This document shows, in pieces, positions 54,508 through 63,903 of a stretch of 64,000 nt of DNA. Position 1 is the stretch's first letter, and the number at the start of each line of letters is the position of its first letter. Origin of the DNA: Cyanobacteriota bacterium SRBZ.bins.94.201705 (GTDB lineage: Bacteria; Cyanobacteriota; Cyanobacteriia; Cyanobacteriales; Cyanobacteriaceae). The position numbers and the translations under genes were made by a program. Below the pieces are notes generated by a model, which ran no database searches, had not been told where the DNA came from, and worked only from the letters and a program-made list of their open reading frames with translations. The DNA lies in assembly GCA_030549855.1 (NCBI GenBank), contig JAUQQP010000044.1:1-64000 (forward strand), written 5' to 3'.

Positions 54508-55665
54508 ATGAGGAAACAGCAACTGGGGTTAAAAAGAATTGGAGTGTTGTCATTGTTTTTAGCAGCATTAGTATTGGGTTGCCGGGGGTATAAATCTCTT
54601 GTTTTAGAAGAGGAAAACGGGGGAGAAAAACAGCAAATTAAACCCGGTTTAGTCTTGTACAATTCCACTATTGAACAGTCGGATGCCAAAGGCAAAATTC
54701 TATGGCGCCTTCGCACTAAAAAGGTGAGTTATTCCCAGGAAGATAAAATTGCAAGGGTGGAGGGGATAGTAGGAAATTTGTATGAGAATAATCGGATTAT
54801 CTTGCAGCTTGGGGCGGAGGGAGGGGAGGTAACAGGGGAAGGAAAAGAAATCCAGATGCGAGGTAATATACTAGTAATTGACACAAGAAATAGGGTGGAA
54901 TTGAGAGGAGAAGAAGTTGTTTGGAAGCCGGAGGAAAACTACTTAAGACTAACAGGCAAAAACCATATAAAAGCCAGCCATGAAAAAATGGTGGTGTTAG
55001 CAAAAGAAGCTGAATACAACACCAAAAAACAAATTTTAAGCCTAAAGGACAACATAAAAGCCACTACTAAACAGCCAACCCTGCTGCTGTCTACCTCCCA
55101 TTTGGATTGGCGGGTGGGGGAGGATAAAATCGTGGGGGATAAACCTCTGACTATCATCCGCTACCAAAATGGACTAGTCACTGACATGGTCAAAACCAAT
55201 AGGGGGGAAGTAGATTTAAATGGACATATTGCTACCATCAGAGACAAAGTGGAATACCAATCCATCAATCCCCTTCTACAGGCGGCGACTTCTAGGCTAG
55301 TTTGGTATTATGACAAACGAGAAGTAGAGGCACCCGAGGCGATACTATTAAGACAACCGGGGGAGGAGGTAACAATATCAGCCAACAGGGCAAGTTTCCA
55401 CATGGAGGAAAAAAAAGTATATCTAGGAAAAGGGGTATATGGGAAAAATTACATGGGGAAGTTGGAAATATACGCCGACAATGCCGTGTTGGATTTAGGG
55501 GTTTCTCCGTCTCAAATCCAGGCAACGGGGAATGTTAGCTATAGACAATCCAAGCCGCCGCTTCTAGTCAGTGGCATAAAAGCCTGGGGTAGTCTAGGGG
55601 ACAAGAAGATTTTTGTCCAGGGGGATGGTAAAACACAGGTATTAACAACCATTGAGATAAAGTAG
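54508..55665 (+). CDS. lptC: LptC-like LPS-transport lipoprotein
   Basis: A 385-residue lipoprotein (lipobox VLGC, Cys25). The rest is repeated beta-strands of the OstA/LptA-LptC type (YNSTIEQSDAKGKILWRLRTKKVSYS, LQLGAEGGEVTGEGKEIQMRG, TISANRASFHMEEKKVYLG). Cyanobacterial LptC proteins are longer than the enterobacterial one because they carry extra jellyroll repeats, which fits. It bridges LptB2FG to LptA in lipopolysaccharide export. A weak stem-loop with T-rich tail (55674-55697) follows. Confidence 0.87.
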   Translation: MRKQQLGLKRIGVLSLFLAALVLGCRGYKSLVLEEENGGEKQQIKPGLVLYNSTIEQSDAKGKILWRLRTKKVSYSQEDKIARVEGIVGNLYENNRIILQLGAEGGEVTGEGKEIQMRGNILVIDTRNRVELRGEEVVWKPEENYLRLTGKNHIKASHEKMVVLAKEAEYNTKKQILSLKDNIKATTKQPTLLLSTSHLDWRVGEDKIVGDKPLTIIRYQNGLVTDMVKTNRGEVDLNGHIATIRDKVEYQSINPLLQAATSRLVWYYDKREVEAPEAILLRQPGEEVTISANRASFHMEEKKVYLGKGVYGKNYMGKLEIYADNAVLDLGVSPSQIQATGNVSYRQSKPPLLVSGIKAWGSLGDKKIFVQGDGKTQVLTTIEIK

Positions 55666-55826
55666 GGATAGGGCTGGTAGCCACCAGGCGGGGGTTTTGT
55701 TTTTATCCGTAGGGGGTTGTCTCTACCCAGGATTATATAGGGTTATTGACAAAGGGGTTGTGTGGTGACGGGATTTGCCTAAAATTAATTGCGTAATAGT
55801 GATATGGAAGGGAAAAGCATATTGAA

Positions 55827-56696
55827 ATGTCAGAGAATTATCAGGTATCTCCGTCTTTGAGAGTAAAAATTCTAAGCGAGGCTTTGCCTTATATCCAGAA
55901 ATTTTCCGGCCGCACTATTGTGGTAAAATATGGCGGGGCCGCTATGAAGGACAGTAGGCTAAAACAGTCGGTTATAAGGGATATAGTTTTTCTTGCCTCC
56001 GTGGGGGTAAATCCAGTTGTAGTACATGGGGGAGGGCCGGAAATCAACGCCTGGCTGGCCAAACTGGGGATTGAACCACAGTTTAAGGATGGGTTAAGGG
56101 TGACGGATGCAGCCACTATGGACGTAGTGGAGATGGTATTGGTGGGGAGGGTAAATAAAGAGTTAGTGTCTATGGTAAACCGGGCTGGTGGCAATGCGGT
56201 AGGAATTTGTGGCAAGGATGGTAATCTAGTACAGGCACGTCCAGTGGATAAAGACAATGTGGGTTTTGTAGGGGAAGTTACCAGTGTCAATATCAGCCTG
56301 GTGGAGGCGTTGGTGAGAAGTGGCTATGTGCCCATAATATCTAGCGTAGCCGCAGATGCTACAGGCCAAGCTCATAACATAAATGCAGATACCTTTGCCG
56401 GGGAGATAGCGGCTGCCTTAGGTGCGGAAAAATTGATTTTGTTGACAGATACCCCCGGCATATTAGAGGATTACAATGATCCCTCTACCCTATTGCACAA
56501 ATTGACGATACAAGAAGCAAGAAATCTTATTGACAAAGGGATCGTAACTGGTGGTATGATACCTAAGGTTAACTGTTGTGTCCGTTCCCTTGCGCAAGGA
56601 GTAAGGGCAGCCCATATAATAGACGGACGTATCCCCCATGCCCTTCTGTTAGAAATCTTTACTGACGAAGGGATTGGTTCTATGATTGTGCCATAA
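55827..56696 (+). CDS. argB: N-acetylglutamate kinase
   Basis: Phosphorylates N-acetylglutamate, the controlled step of arginine synthesis. In cyanobacteria it is activated by PII (GlnB). The 289-residue protein has VVKYGGAAM (ATP-binding Lys), [28 protein letters not shown], the Arg-rich N-terminal helix ([15 protein letters not shown]) for hexamer formation, and a C-terminal GSMIVP end. Start at the ATG at 55827. Confidence 0.97.
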   Translation: MSENYQVSPSLRVKILSEALPYIQKFSGRTIVVKYGGAAMKDSRLKQSVIRDIVFLASVGVNPVVVHGGGPEINAWLAKLGIEPQFKDGLRVTDAATMDVVEMVLVGRVNKELVSMVNRAGGNAVGICGKDGNLVQARPVDKDNVGFVGEVTSVNISLVEALVRSGYVPIISSVAADATGQAHNINADTFAGEIAAALGAEKLILLTDTPGILEDYNDPSTLLHKLTIQEARNLIDKGIVTGGMIPKVNCCVRSLAQGVRAAHIIDGRIPHALLLEIFTDEGIGSMIVP

Positions 56697-56714
56697 TTAT
56701 TCAACAACCCAAGA

Positions 56715-56969
56715 CTACGGTTTTTCGCCTTGGGATACAAAACGATGGGCTACAGTTTCGGGTTGGATAGCCGACAACACCACATGGTTGGAGTCGGTTA
56801 TAATTACAGCCCGAGTACGACGCCCATAGGTAGCATCAATGAGTTGTCCCTTCTCCTTGGCATCACTTACAATCCTCTTGATAGGGGCGGATTCTGGACT
56901 TACTATAGCAATGATTCGGTTAGCCGCCACAATGTTGCCAAAACCGATATTAATCAGTTGAATATCCAT
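56715..56969 (-). CDS. RemA / DUF370 family regulator
   Basis: An 84-residue protein with [19 protein letters not shown] and [28 protein letters not shown], the hallmarks of RemA-like proteins. In Bacillus RemA is an arc-forming DNA-binding activator of matrix genes; the cyanobacterial role is open. The start at the ATG at 56969 follows the conserved family start. It is divergent from the EcfT gene with about 90 bases between. Confidence 0.92.
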   Translation of the reverse strand: MDIQLINIGFGNIVAANRIIAIVSPESAPIKRIVSDAKEKGQLIDATYGRRTRAVIITDSNHVVLSAIQPETVAHRFVSQGEKP

Positions 56970-57061
56970 AAATTTTGCTGACAATTGCCTATTTTCCCAT
57001 TTACCCTTGATCATATCCAGAGATTTTGAGAATAACAATAAGTTTTCCCATTTCCCCCATC

Positions 57062-57937
57062 ATGGATTTACTTCGTTCATTGCCCATTGGTATTTATGTG
57101 GAAAAGCCGGTTTCTTGGTTGCACAGACTGGACCCTCGTGTTAAACTAGCATGGTTAATGAGTTTGATTTTAAGTCCTCTTTTAGCCAGTGCTTACTGGC
57201 GTATTTTTTTAGTCCTTTTCTTAGTGTTGGTGACAGTTTGGGCTGGGATTCCCTGGCGGTTGCAGAAGACGCAACTCAGTTGGCTTGTTTTTTTTCTGTC
57301 AATAGTGTTTGTGATTACCCTTTTTGCGGGGGATGGGTTTAATCTTTCCTATCAACCTCGTCTTCCCGAGGAATTCTCGCCCCCACCTACAGCCAGTAAT
57401 TACCAATATGTATTGTATCAAATAGGGCAGTTTTCTATAACCCGACGCTCTTTGGATTTGGCCATTAGGATTACTACTCTTATTTTCACCCTCCTCTATA
57501 GTAGTAATTTGTACTTACTCACCACCGCTCCTGAAAAAATCGCTGCAGGGATTGAGGAGATATTATCACCTTTAAAGAGACTTAAATTGCCAATAAATGA
57601 GATAATTTTGACACTGATTTTAGCACTTAGATTCATTCCCCTGGTTTTGGAGGAGGTACAAAATCTGGTAAGATCTGTGGGGACCAGGGCAATAAATTGG
57701 GAATATCTTGGATTTAGGCGAGGTTTGCAGGTGTGGCTAATAGTTGCAGGTAGACTTTTAGAAAATATACTACTGAGGGCGGAACAAATTGCAATTGCCA
57801 TGGAAGTAAGGGGATTCACAAGCACAAGGGAACACCAGGTAAAATGGCATGAATTAAGGCTAAAAATGAAAGACATTATTGCCCTGTTTTTACTGGGGGT
57901 ATTTTGGCTGGCCAGGGTTTGGGTGGGGGGTGGATAA
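57062..57937 (+). CDS. EcfT/CbiQ-like transmembrane protein
   Basis: A 291-residue membrane protein with about five to six helices between residues 25 and 125 and at the C-terminus. It has LHRLDPRVKLAWLMSL (typical EcfT start) and the coupling motifs RSVGTRAINWEYLGFRRG and AMEVRGF (the A-x-x-x-R-G pattern). It should be the T-component of an energy-coupling factor vitamin or cobalt transporter, but no ATPase or S-component is adjacent. Start at the ATG at 57062 rather than the TTG at 57026. Confidence 0.87.
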   Translation: MDLLRSLPIGIYVEKPVSWLHRLDPRVKLAWLMSLILSPLLASAYWRIFLVLFLVLVTVWAGIPWRLQKTQLSWLVFFLSIVFVITLFAGDGFNLSYQPRLPEEFSPPPTASNYQYVLYQIGQFSITRRSLDLAIRITTLIFTLLYSSNLYLLTTAPEKIAAGIEEILSPLKRLKLPINEIILTLILALRFIPLVLEEVQNLVRSVGTRAINWEYLGFRRGLQVWLIVAGRLLENILLRAEQIAIAMEVRGFTSTREHQVKWHELRLKMKDIIALFLLGVFWLARVWVGGG

Positions 57938-58066
57938 TGTTATTGCCCCTTTTCCCATGGCAGGGGGTAAAACAGGGGGAAAAATCCTCTGGGAAAATTG
58001 CCAGAATAAGCAAAAATTTGATACCCTAAACTACTAATAACTTATAGGAGAAAAAAGAATAGGAAG

Positions 58067-59230
58067 GTGGACATTGTAATCGGAAGAGGGAAAAAAGCGC
58101 GTAGGGCTTACGGCATAGACGAGATTGCTATAGTGCCAGGCACAAGGACATTAGACCCCAGTTTAGCAGATACTCGTGTTAATATTGGGGGAATAGAGAG
58201 GGAAATCCCCATAATAGCCAGTGCTATGGATGGGGTAGTGGACGTGCGGATGGCAGTATTGTTGTCCCAATTAGGGGCATTAGGGGTACTAAACCTAGAG
58301 GGCATCCAAACCCGTTATGAAGACCCAAACCCCATTCTAGAACAGATTGCCTCGGTGGGGAAGGACGAATTTGTCACCTTAATGCAAAAATTGTATAGTG
58401 AGCCCATCAAACCGGAACTGATCAAACAAAGAATCCAAGAGATAAAACAACAGGGTGGGATTGCCGCCGTCAGCTTCACCCCCGCCGGTGCCAGCAAATA
58501 CGGCCAGGTGGTGGCAGAAAGTGGTGCTGACCTAGTATTCATACAGGCTACAGTTGTATCTACTGCCCATTTGTCTCCCGAGTCTAGCGCCCCCCTGGAT
58601 TTAAGCCGGTTTTGTGCGGAAATGCCCATGCCGGTTGTCCTGGGCAACTGCGTCACCTACGAGGTAGCATTGAATCTGATGAAAGCCGGTGCCGCCGCCA
58701 TTCTGGTGGGGATTGGGCCGGGGGCAGCTTGTACCTCTAGGGGGGTTTTGGGTGTAGGAGTACCTCAGGCTACTGCCATTGCCGACTGTGCCGCAGCTAG
58801 GGATGACTTCTATAGAGAAACCGGCAAGTATGTAAATGTGATAGCTGATGGAGGTATTATCACCGGGGGCGACATTTGCAAATGCATAGCCTGTGGGGCG
58901 GATGCGGTGATGATTGGCTCGCCTATTGCCCGTGCAGTGGAAGCCCCGGGTAGAGGTTACCACTGGGGCATGGCAACACCCAGTCCTGTTCTTCCCCGTG
59001 GTACAAGGATTAAAGTAGGCACCACAGGCACCCTCAAGGAAATCCTGATAGGCCCTGCCAGGTTGGATGACGGCACCCACAACCTCCTGGGGGCATTGAA
59101 AACCAGTATGGGCACTGTTGGGGCCAAAAATATCAAGGAAATGCAAGAGGTAGAGGTGGTCATTGCCCCCTCCCTTCTCACCGAGGGTAAGGTTTATCAA
59201 AAAGCCCAACAGCTTGGTATGGGCAAGTAA
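58067..59230 (+). CDS. guaB3: GuaB3-type IMP dehydrogenase
   Basis: A 387-residue TIM-barrel enzyme. It has RAYGIDEIAIVPGTRTLDPS, the substrate loop IGPGAACTSRGVLGVGVPQATA with the catalytic Cys, IADGGIITGGDICK and the C-terminal end YQKAQQLGMGK. It lacks the CBS pair of classical GuaB, which defines the actinobacterial/cyanobacterial GuaB3 class. Reaction expected: IMP to XMP in GMP synthesis. Start GTG at 58067. An intrinsic terminator follows. Confidence 0.93.
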   Translation: MDIVIGRGKKARRAYGIDEIAIVPGTRTLDPSLADTRVNIGGIEREIPIIASAMDGVVDVRMAVLLSQLGALGVLNLEGIQTRYEDPNPILEQIASVGKDEFVTLMQKLYSEPIKPELIKQRIQEIKQQGGIAAVSFTPAGASKYGQVVAESGADLVFIQATVVSTAHLSPESSAPLDLSRFCAEMPMPVVLGNCVTYEVALNLMKAGAAAILVGIGPGAACTSRGVLGVGVPQATAIADCAAARDDFYRETGKYVNVIADGGIITGGDICKCIACGADAVMIGSPIARAVEAPGRGYHWGMATPSPVLPRGTRIKVGTTGTLKEILIGPARLDDGTHNLLGALKTSMGTVGAKNIKEMQEVEVVIAPSLLTEGKVYQKAQQLGMGK

Positions 59231-59255
59231 CTAGGGGTTACATTCTGCCCCTCCT

Positions 59256-59301
59256 GCTGGTAGTGTTGCTCTACTTCTTTGTACTACCAGCTCCTTTTTT
59301 T
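59256..59301 (+). terminator. Intrinsic terminator of guaB3
   Basis: GCTGGTAGT (59256-59264) and ACTACCAGC (59283-59291) form a perfect nine-pair stem with an 18-base loop, followed by TCCTTTTTTTT. It starts 26 bases after the stop codon. Confidence 0.88.
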
Positions 59302-59561
59302 ACATTTCTTAACAATTAGACCTTCCCCAAAATCCCTTTTTTACCTGTATTTTTTTTGAAATTTTTAGAATACAGGTATTGGCAAATAAAAAGGCCCACT
59401 CTATTCCATCTTATTGAGAACAGACCCTTTTGGGATGCCCCCCGGGGGGATTTTTGCGGGGAAATTGTAATAATTTTTTACAGTTAGCAACAATCTGTAA
59501 ATTTAGAGCCTGGGGGTATCTGCAGAGAGGCAAGTGGATTGCGTCTGAGGCGACTGGTAAC
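59302..59561. other. Structured intergenic region between guaB3 and pth
   Basis: It contains a perfect nine-base inverted repeat ACCTGTATT / AATACAGGT (59343-59351 / 59369-59377) and a 12-base palindrome CCCCCCGGGGGG at 59438-59449 followed by ATTTTTG. The latter is a terminator-like end for a plus-strand RNA. guaB neighbours often carry Yfr1 in cyanobacteria, but its ACTCCTCACAC core is not present on either strand. Confidence 0.4.
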
Positions 59562-60185
59562 CTAGCCGGCAGTGGTAGGCAATAGGGTGATGGACTTTTG
59601 ATTGTAGATGCTCATGCTTTTTTCTACTCCCTCTCTAATGCTACAATCAATGGCCTGATAACACAAATCTAACAAACTGGGGATAGCCCCCATCTCTTGG
59701 GGAGAAAACTTACCTAAAACGTGACTGACAGTGGCGTCTTTGTGGCTAGATTTGCCAATACCAATACGGAGACGGGGGAAGTCCTGAGTGCCGAGATGAC
59801 TGATAATAGACTTTATACCATTATGGCCACCAGAAGAGCCAGACAACCGCAAACGAATTTTGCCAAAGGGCAAGTCCATGTCGTCATAAATTACCAGAAT
59901 GGAGTCATTTTGCAATTTATACCAATCTAAAATTGCCCGCACCGAAATGCCGGAATTATTCATATAAGTCAGGGGTTTGAGGAGAAGAATCTTTTTTTGA
60001 GGATAAACAAAACCTTCCGTAAATAACCCCTGAAACTTGCTACTTTTTTCCCATCTCAATCCCCATTTGTTTGCCAAAAAATCTACCACTTCAAAGCCTA
60101 TATTATGGCGGGTGGATTCGTATTGTAATCCGGGATTCCCTAGGCCTACAATTATCTGGGGAATGACCAACTTTTTTTCCTTCAT
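59562..60185 (-). CDS. pth: Peptidyl-tRNA hydrolase
   Basis: Recycles peptidyl-tRNA released from stalled ribosomes. The 207-residue protein has VGLGNPGLQYESTRHNIGF (catalytic His in TRHN), LLKPLTYMNNSG, VIYDDMDLPFGKIRLR and SGGHNGIKSIISHLGTQDFPRLRIGIGK. Start at the ATG at 60185 (MKEKKLVIPQ). It is 22 bases downstream of the hypothetical gene at 60208, likely in one transcript. Confidence 0.96.
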   Translation of the reverse strand: MKEKKLVIPQIIVGLGNPGLQYESTRHNIGFEVVDFLANKWGLRWEKSSKFQGLFTEGFVYPQKKILLLKPLTYMNNSGISVRAILDWYKLQNDSILVIYDDMDLPFGKIRLRLSGSSGGHNGIKSIISHLGTQDFPRLRIGIGKSSHKDATVSHVLGKFSPQEMGAIPSLLDLCYQAIDCSIREGVEKSMSIYNQKSITLLPTTAG

Positions 60186-60207
60186 ACTCCTTAAAATGAT
60201 AACAGAT

Positions 60208-61056
60208 TTAGTCATCACACCAACTGGCACGCCAAGCAGACTCCGCTTCGGCAATGGCGAGTTTTTGACTGATTTGTTGGTATTCCGTGTCTAAGGCGGA
60301 AAGTCTTTTGAAAATTTCTATCCCCTGCTGCCGGAGAGAATTCAAATTGTTGTCATAAAACTCTATCTCATTTAGTCTAAGGGAAACAGCTACCACCGGG
60401 GCAACATTTGTTTCCTGAGATTTTTCATCTTTTTCAATTAAAACACTAAGTACATTAGGTACACCGGTTGTGAAAGAGGAATTTTCCCCTGCTTTCAAAG
60501 CCATTTCTAGTATTCTGTTGGGAATATTCTGGGGAAGAATCTTTGCGTCTTGGAGAAGAAGATTAGCCAATTGGGAAACATCTACTAAGCTGGATTCAAT
60601 AGCATTCTCCACTGCCATCATGAATCTCAAAAGGGTTGCTGGTGAAAGTTGACTCAGAGTGGCATTGTCTATTCTCTTTTCAATCAGAGAATCTTCTTTG
60701 TCTTCTTCCCCTCTCAAAGAGGCTAGAATTTCCTTGGTTAAATCCATCAGTATTGGCTGGGATTTAATTTCCTCTATACCAGCCAGCCTTTGACACAGAT
60801 TTTTCCTGAATATAATCCCCAATTCTTTTATTTTCTGCTGGAGATTGTATCTATCTTGATAATTTAGATTGAGAAAGGCTTGGGGGTATTTCTGAGTGCA
60901 AATATGATAACAAGCCTGGACTATTTGCCGTTTTACCGCTTCCTGGAGTTGAAGGAAATAATCTTTGTAAAAACCCTTTAATTGTCCAGCTATATTTTCT
61001 ACTTCTTGGTGGATAACAGCTAGATTTTCTCTTAATCGTTTAATAGCCGCCGCCAT
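60208..61056 (-). CDS. Conserved hypothetical helical protein, upstream of pth
   Basis: A 282-residue soluble protein, mostly helical, beginning MAAAIKRLRENLAVIHQEVENI. It has coiled-coil stretches near 1-40 and 225-270 and a polar middle. No enzyme motif is visible. Similar long helical proteins of unknown role occur in cyanobacteria. It is co-oriented with pth 22 bases downstream. Confidence 0.75.
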   Translation of the reverse strand: MAAAIKRLRENLAVIHQEVENIAGQLKGFYKDYFLQLQEAVKRQIVQACYHICTQKYPQAFLNLNYQDRYNLQQKIKELGIIFRKNLCQRLAGIEEIKSQPILMDLTKEILASLRGEEDKEDSLIEKRIDNATLSQLSPATLLRFMMAVENAIESSLVDVSQLANLLLQDAKILPQNIPNRILEMALKAGENSSFTTGVPNVLSVLIEKDEKSQETNVAPVVAVSLRLNEIEFYDNNLNSLRQQGIEIFKRLSALDTEYQQISQKLAIAEAESAWRASWCDD

Positions 61057-61177
61057 AATAACCTATAGGGGAGGATATATGTCAAAAATCTGAACCGGGG
61101 GGTTTTATAAACAAAAGTGCCTGGTGTCACTGATAATAGTAACAAAATAGGAGGTAACTGGCCAAGCGGAGAAAAAG

Positions 61178-61233
61178 TAGAAGGTGTAGAAAGCTATTTG
61201 ATTAAAGGAAGAAAAGTCTTCTATCACCTTCTA
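61178..61233 (-). repeat. Long imperfect inverted repeat after tsf
   Basis: Arms 61178-61191 (14 bases) and 61219-61233 (15 bases) are complementary with a single-base bulge around a 27-base loop. The stem lies about 90 bases beyond the tsf stop and may be a transcript-end structure for the rpsB-tsf operon. There is no clear T run on the minus strand. Confidence 0.55.
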
Positions 61234-61321
61234 GCAACTGTCCTGAATTGCCCGGTTTGGGGGTATGGTTATTTGTTTTTTACAGGAAGAAATAAAAACA
61301 TCAATCTTGCAGCAAAGGGTG

Positions 61322-61990
61322 TTAGGAATTACTGGCTGCACCAGTTTGGGCGGCGACTTCTTGGGCAAAGTTGGTTTCTTTTTTCTCAATTCCCTCCCCT
61401 AAGACAAAACGGGCAAAACGACGGACTTGAATATTCTCGCCGATTTTGGCGATGTATTGTTTAATCAACTCCTCCACTGTGATAGACTGGTCTCTAATAT
61501 AGGGTTGGGAGAGGAGACACATTTCAGAGAGGCGTTTTTGTACTCTTCCCTCTACAATCTTCTCACGGATGTTTTCTGGCTTGTTAGCCAAGTCTTCCCT
61601 CCCCATTTCGATTTCTCTTTCCTTGGCTACCACTTCTTCGGGGATGTCGCTGACTTTAACATACTCTACATTAGGGCAGGCGGCAATTTGCATGGCAATG
61701 TCTTTGGCTAGGGCATGGAAATCCTCCCTACGGGCAACGAAGTCGGTTTCGCAGTTGACTTCCACTAAGACGCCAATTCTGCCACCAGTATGGATATAAC
61801 TTTCAATAATCCCCTCAGCGGCGACTCTGCCTGCTTTTTTCTCGGCAGAGGCAATCCCCTTTTGTCGTAGCCATTCTATGGCCTTTTCCATGTCTCCCCC
61901 GGTTTCCTCAAGGGCTTTTTTACAATCCATCATCCCCGCATTGGTTTTTTCTCTCAGTTCTTTTACCAGTTTCGCTGATATTTCCGCCAT
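61322..61990 (-). CDS. tsf: Elongation factor Ts
   Basis: A 222-residue guanine-nucleotide exchange factor for EF-Tu. It has the N-terminal UBA-like [55 protein letters not shown], and the C-terminal coiled-coil and core parts. Start at the ATG at 61990 ([12 protein letters not shown]); the earlier in-frame start at 62065 is unlikely. It follows rpsB with a hairpin in the 125-base gap. Confidence 0.96.
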   Translation of the reverse strand: MAEISAKLVKELREKTNAGMMDCKKALEETGGDMEKAIEWLRQKGIASAEKKAGRVAAEGIIESYIHTGGRIGVLVEVNCETDFVARREDFHALAKDIAMQIAACPNVEYVKVSDIPEEVVAKEREIEMGREDLANKPENIREKIVEGRVQKRLSEMCLLSQPYIRDQSITVEELIKQYIAKIGENIQVRRFARFVLGEGIEKKETNFAQEVAAQTGAASNS

Positions 61991-62069
61991 ACTACCAGAA
62001 CCTCTAAATAGGGTCACTGAATAATAATGACATGATTTGACCAGATTGAAAATCCACCCACACAAAACA

Positions 62070-62093
62070 GGAGAAGCATAGATAAACTTCTCC
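62070..62093 (-). terminator. Intercistronic hairpin between rpsB and tsf
   Basis: On the minus strand GGAGAAG pairs with CTTCTCC (62093-62087 with 62076-62070) across a 10-base loop, followed by TGTTTTG. It could be a partial terminator that sets the rpsB:tsf ratio, or an mRNA processing signal. Confidence 0.5.
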
Positions 62094-62115
62094 CCTCTGG
62101 TAAGTGTGTGTCTAT

Positions 62116-62946
62116 CTATTCACCGCCGTAGGATTCCACTAATTCCTCCTCATCCATCTCTAATTCCTCTTCTGCCACTTCTTCTTCCTCTACCTCGTAT
62201 TCACTGTCTTCAGCGGCGGATACAGAGGCGAGGAATTCATCCAGTCTCCCCTCGGCGGCTGCCTTATTATAACGGCCTTCGTAGATGGCATCGGCTAGTT
62301 TGCCTATAATCAGTTTAACAGAGCGGATGGCATCATCATTGGCCGGGATGGGATAGTCTATACCATCTGGGTCACAATTTGTATCCAACATGGACACTAT
62401 TGTCAACCCCAGCTTCTGACACTCCTTTACCGCGTTATACTCTCTCTTGGTGTCAACTATAATTACAATATCTGGCACCCGTCGCATCTCTTTAATACCG
62501 CCGAAGTACTTGCGGAGTTTTTCTAGCTTTCGCCTCAAGACGGATGCTTCTTTTTTGGGGCGTCTATCGATGGCACCACTTTCTTCTAGGATTTCCAACT
62601 CTTTTAGGTAGCTGATACGGGATTTTATGGTTTCCCAGTTAGTAAGCATTCCCCCCAGCCACCGTTGGTTGATATAATAGGAGCCACATCTTTTTGCTTC
62701 TTGGGCTACAATACCGGCTGCTTGTCTTTTTGTACCAACAAAGAGGACTTTTTTTCCCCCTTCTGCTGCTTTTTTCAGGAAGTTATAGGCTTCTTCCAAC
62801 AGTGTCGCCGTTTGTACTAAGTCGATAATATGAACCCCATTTCTGGCAGTATATATATAAGGGGCCATCTTAGGATTCCAACGGCGGGTTTGATGTCCAA
62901 AGTGGACACCACAATCTAATAATTCCTTTAGGGTGACTACAGCCAT
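62116..62946 (-). CDS. rpsB: 30S ribosomal protein S2
   Basis: A 276-residue protein with the universal start [78 protein letters not shown] and [14 protein letters not shown]. The C-terminus is extended by about 40 acidic residues (Glu-rich), as in other cyanobacteria. It is the first gene of the rpsB-tsf operon, with a folded leader upstream. Confidence 0.98.
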   Translation of the reverse strand: MAVVTLKELLDCGVHFGHQTRRWNPKMAPYIYTARNGVHIIDLVQTATLLEEAYNFLKKAAEGGKKVLFVGTKRQAAGIVAQEAKRCGSYYINQRWLGGMLTNWETIKSRISYLKELEILEESGAIDRRPKKEASVLRRKLEKLRKYFGGIKEMRRVPDIVIIVDTKREYNAVKECQKLGLTIVSMLDTNCDPDGIDYPIPANDDAIRSVKLIIGKLADAIYEGRYNKAAAEGRLDEFLASVSAAEDSEYEVEEEEVAEEELEMDEEELVESYGGE

Positions 62947-62965
62947 GACAATTCTCTCCTGTTTT

Positions 62966-63056
62966 CGGGTTAATCCTCCATCTGGGCAATGTGATTTCCC
63001 CTCCGGGAAACACCCGATAACCCAGATGTGCGAATTTTGACAGCCTTATCATTATA
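62966..63056 (-). promoter_or_regulatory. rpsB promoter and structured leader (possible pseudoknot)
   Basis: On the minus strand a promoter (ATGACA 63080-63075, 18 bases, TATAAT 63056-63051) predicts an RNA start near 63044, giving a leader of about 98 bases. In it CATCTGGG and CCCAGATG (63028-63021 with 62986-62979) form an 8-pair outer stem, and TTTCCC with GGGAAA (63010-63005, 63000-62995) an inner one. CGGGT (63016-63012) can pair with ACCCG (62970-62966), just before the Shine-Dalgarno, as a pseudoknot. Alternatively GGGTTA (63023-63018) can pair with TAACCC (62972-62967). Confidence 0.6.
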
Positions 63057-63089
63057 ACAGAAGAGAGGTCTTTTTGTCATGGTATACTG

Positions 63090-63683
63090 CTAGGCGGAAG
63101 CTATACTTACTTGTAAATCCTCGAAAATGACACCGGTGAGTATGGCGGCAATGAAGTTAGCATTCTCCAGTCTGGCAAGACTAAAATCGGCTTGAATTAG
63201 GATTGCTTCTCCTAAGTCAGCCTCTTGTAGGTTGGCTTCTAGGAAACAAGCCTTTTTGAATATTCCTTTTCTCAGACAGGCATAGGTTAGCTTAGCTGTT
63301 ATAAAAAAGCAATCAGAGGCATTAGCTTGCTGAAAATTAGCTCCCAGTAGCCTAGATCTGCTAAAATCACTCCCAACAAGATAGGCCCCAAAGAAGTTGG
63401 CATCTTGGGCATTGGTTACACTGAAATCGGCGTCTTCTGCATAAACCCTTGCCAGATTAGCTTTAGACAGAGTAGCCTTAGACAGATTGGCATAGGATAG
63501 ATTAGCTTGGGATAGATTGGTTTGTGTTAAATCAGCCTCTTTTAGATTGAAACCACTCAAATTCAAGCCACTTAGGTCAGCCCTACTCAAATCTGGTACA
63601 ATATGGGGGTTATCCTGGCGCCAATCATTCCACTGTTTAGCGGAAAGGGTTTTAACATACTGTAGGTGTTGTAGGTTAGCCAT
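63090..63683 (-). CDS. Pentapeptide-repeat protein (cytoplasmic)
   Basis: A 197-residue protein with no signal peptide. Residues 30-190 are A(D/N)LxX repeats (SRADLSGLNLSGFNLKEADL, LSKANLARVYAEDADF, ANLQEADLGEAILIQADF), predicted to form a quadrilateral beta-helix. The N-terminal LSAKQWNDWRQDNP resembles the short cap in related cyanobacterial proteins. No role can be inferred. Its neighbour rpsB is on the same strand, and their promoter regions are separate. Confidence 0.88.
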   Translation of the reverse strand: MANLQHLQYVKTLSAKQWNDWRQDNPHIVPDLSRADLSGLNLSGFNLKEADLTQTNLSQANLSYANLSKATLSKANLARVYAEDADFSVTNAQDANFFGAYLVGSDFSRSRLLGANFQQANASDCFFITAKLTYACLRKGIFKKACFLEANLQEADLGEAILIQADFSLARLENANFIAAILTGVIFEDLQVSIASA

Positions 63684-63903
63684 AGTTTAATCCCCCCTGC
63701 TTTTTTCCTCTCCGTTTTCATCTCTGCTACTATTACACTGGAAGACTGTGGAAAAGCCATGAAGGTTTTGTGGAATTTTTGTGGATTTTTTTCTTCCCTA
63801 TAGTCTCCCCGCCACACCACTTAGAGACGAATAACTCCCGGGAGGTATCCCTTTGGCATATTTTTTGTCTTTTTTTTGGATAAACCAATGGGAGGTGGTG
63901 TTA
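63684..63903. other. Intergenic stretch at the right end
   Basis: No gene is supported. Polypyrimidine and T-rich sequence, then a strong Shine-Dalgarno (GGGAGGTG, 63891-63898) before the short frame at 63904. Confidence 0.5.

Noticed and set aside
59231-59561. Yfr1 small RNA next to guaB3
   Set aside because: The invariant ACTCCTCACAC core is absent on both strands.
61117-61464. 115-residue frame overlapping tsf
   Set aside because: GTG start and its second half is antisense to tsf; the stem-loop accounts for the first half.
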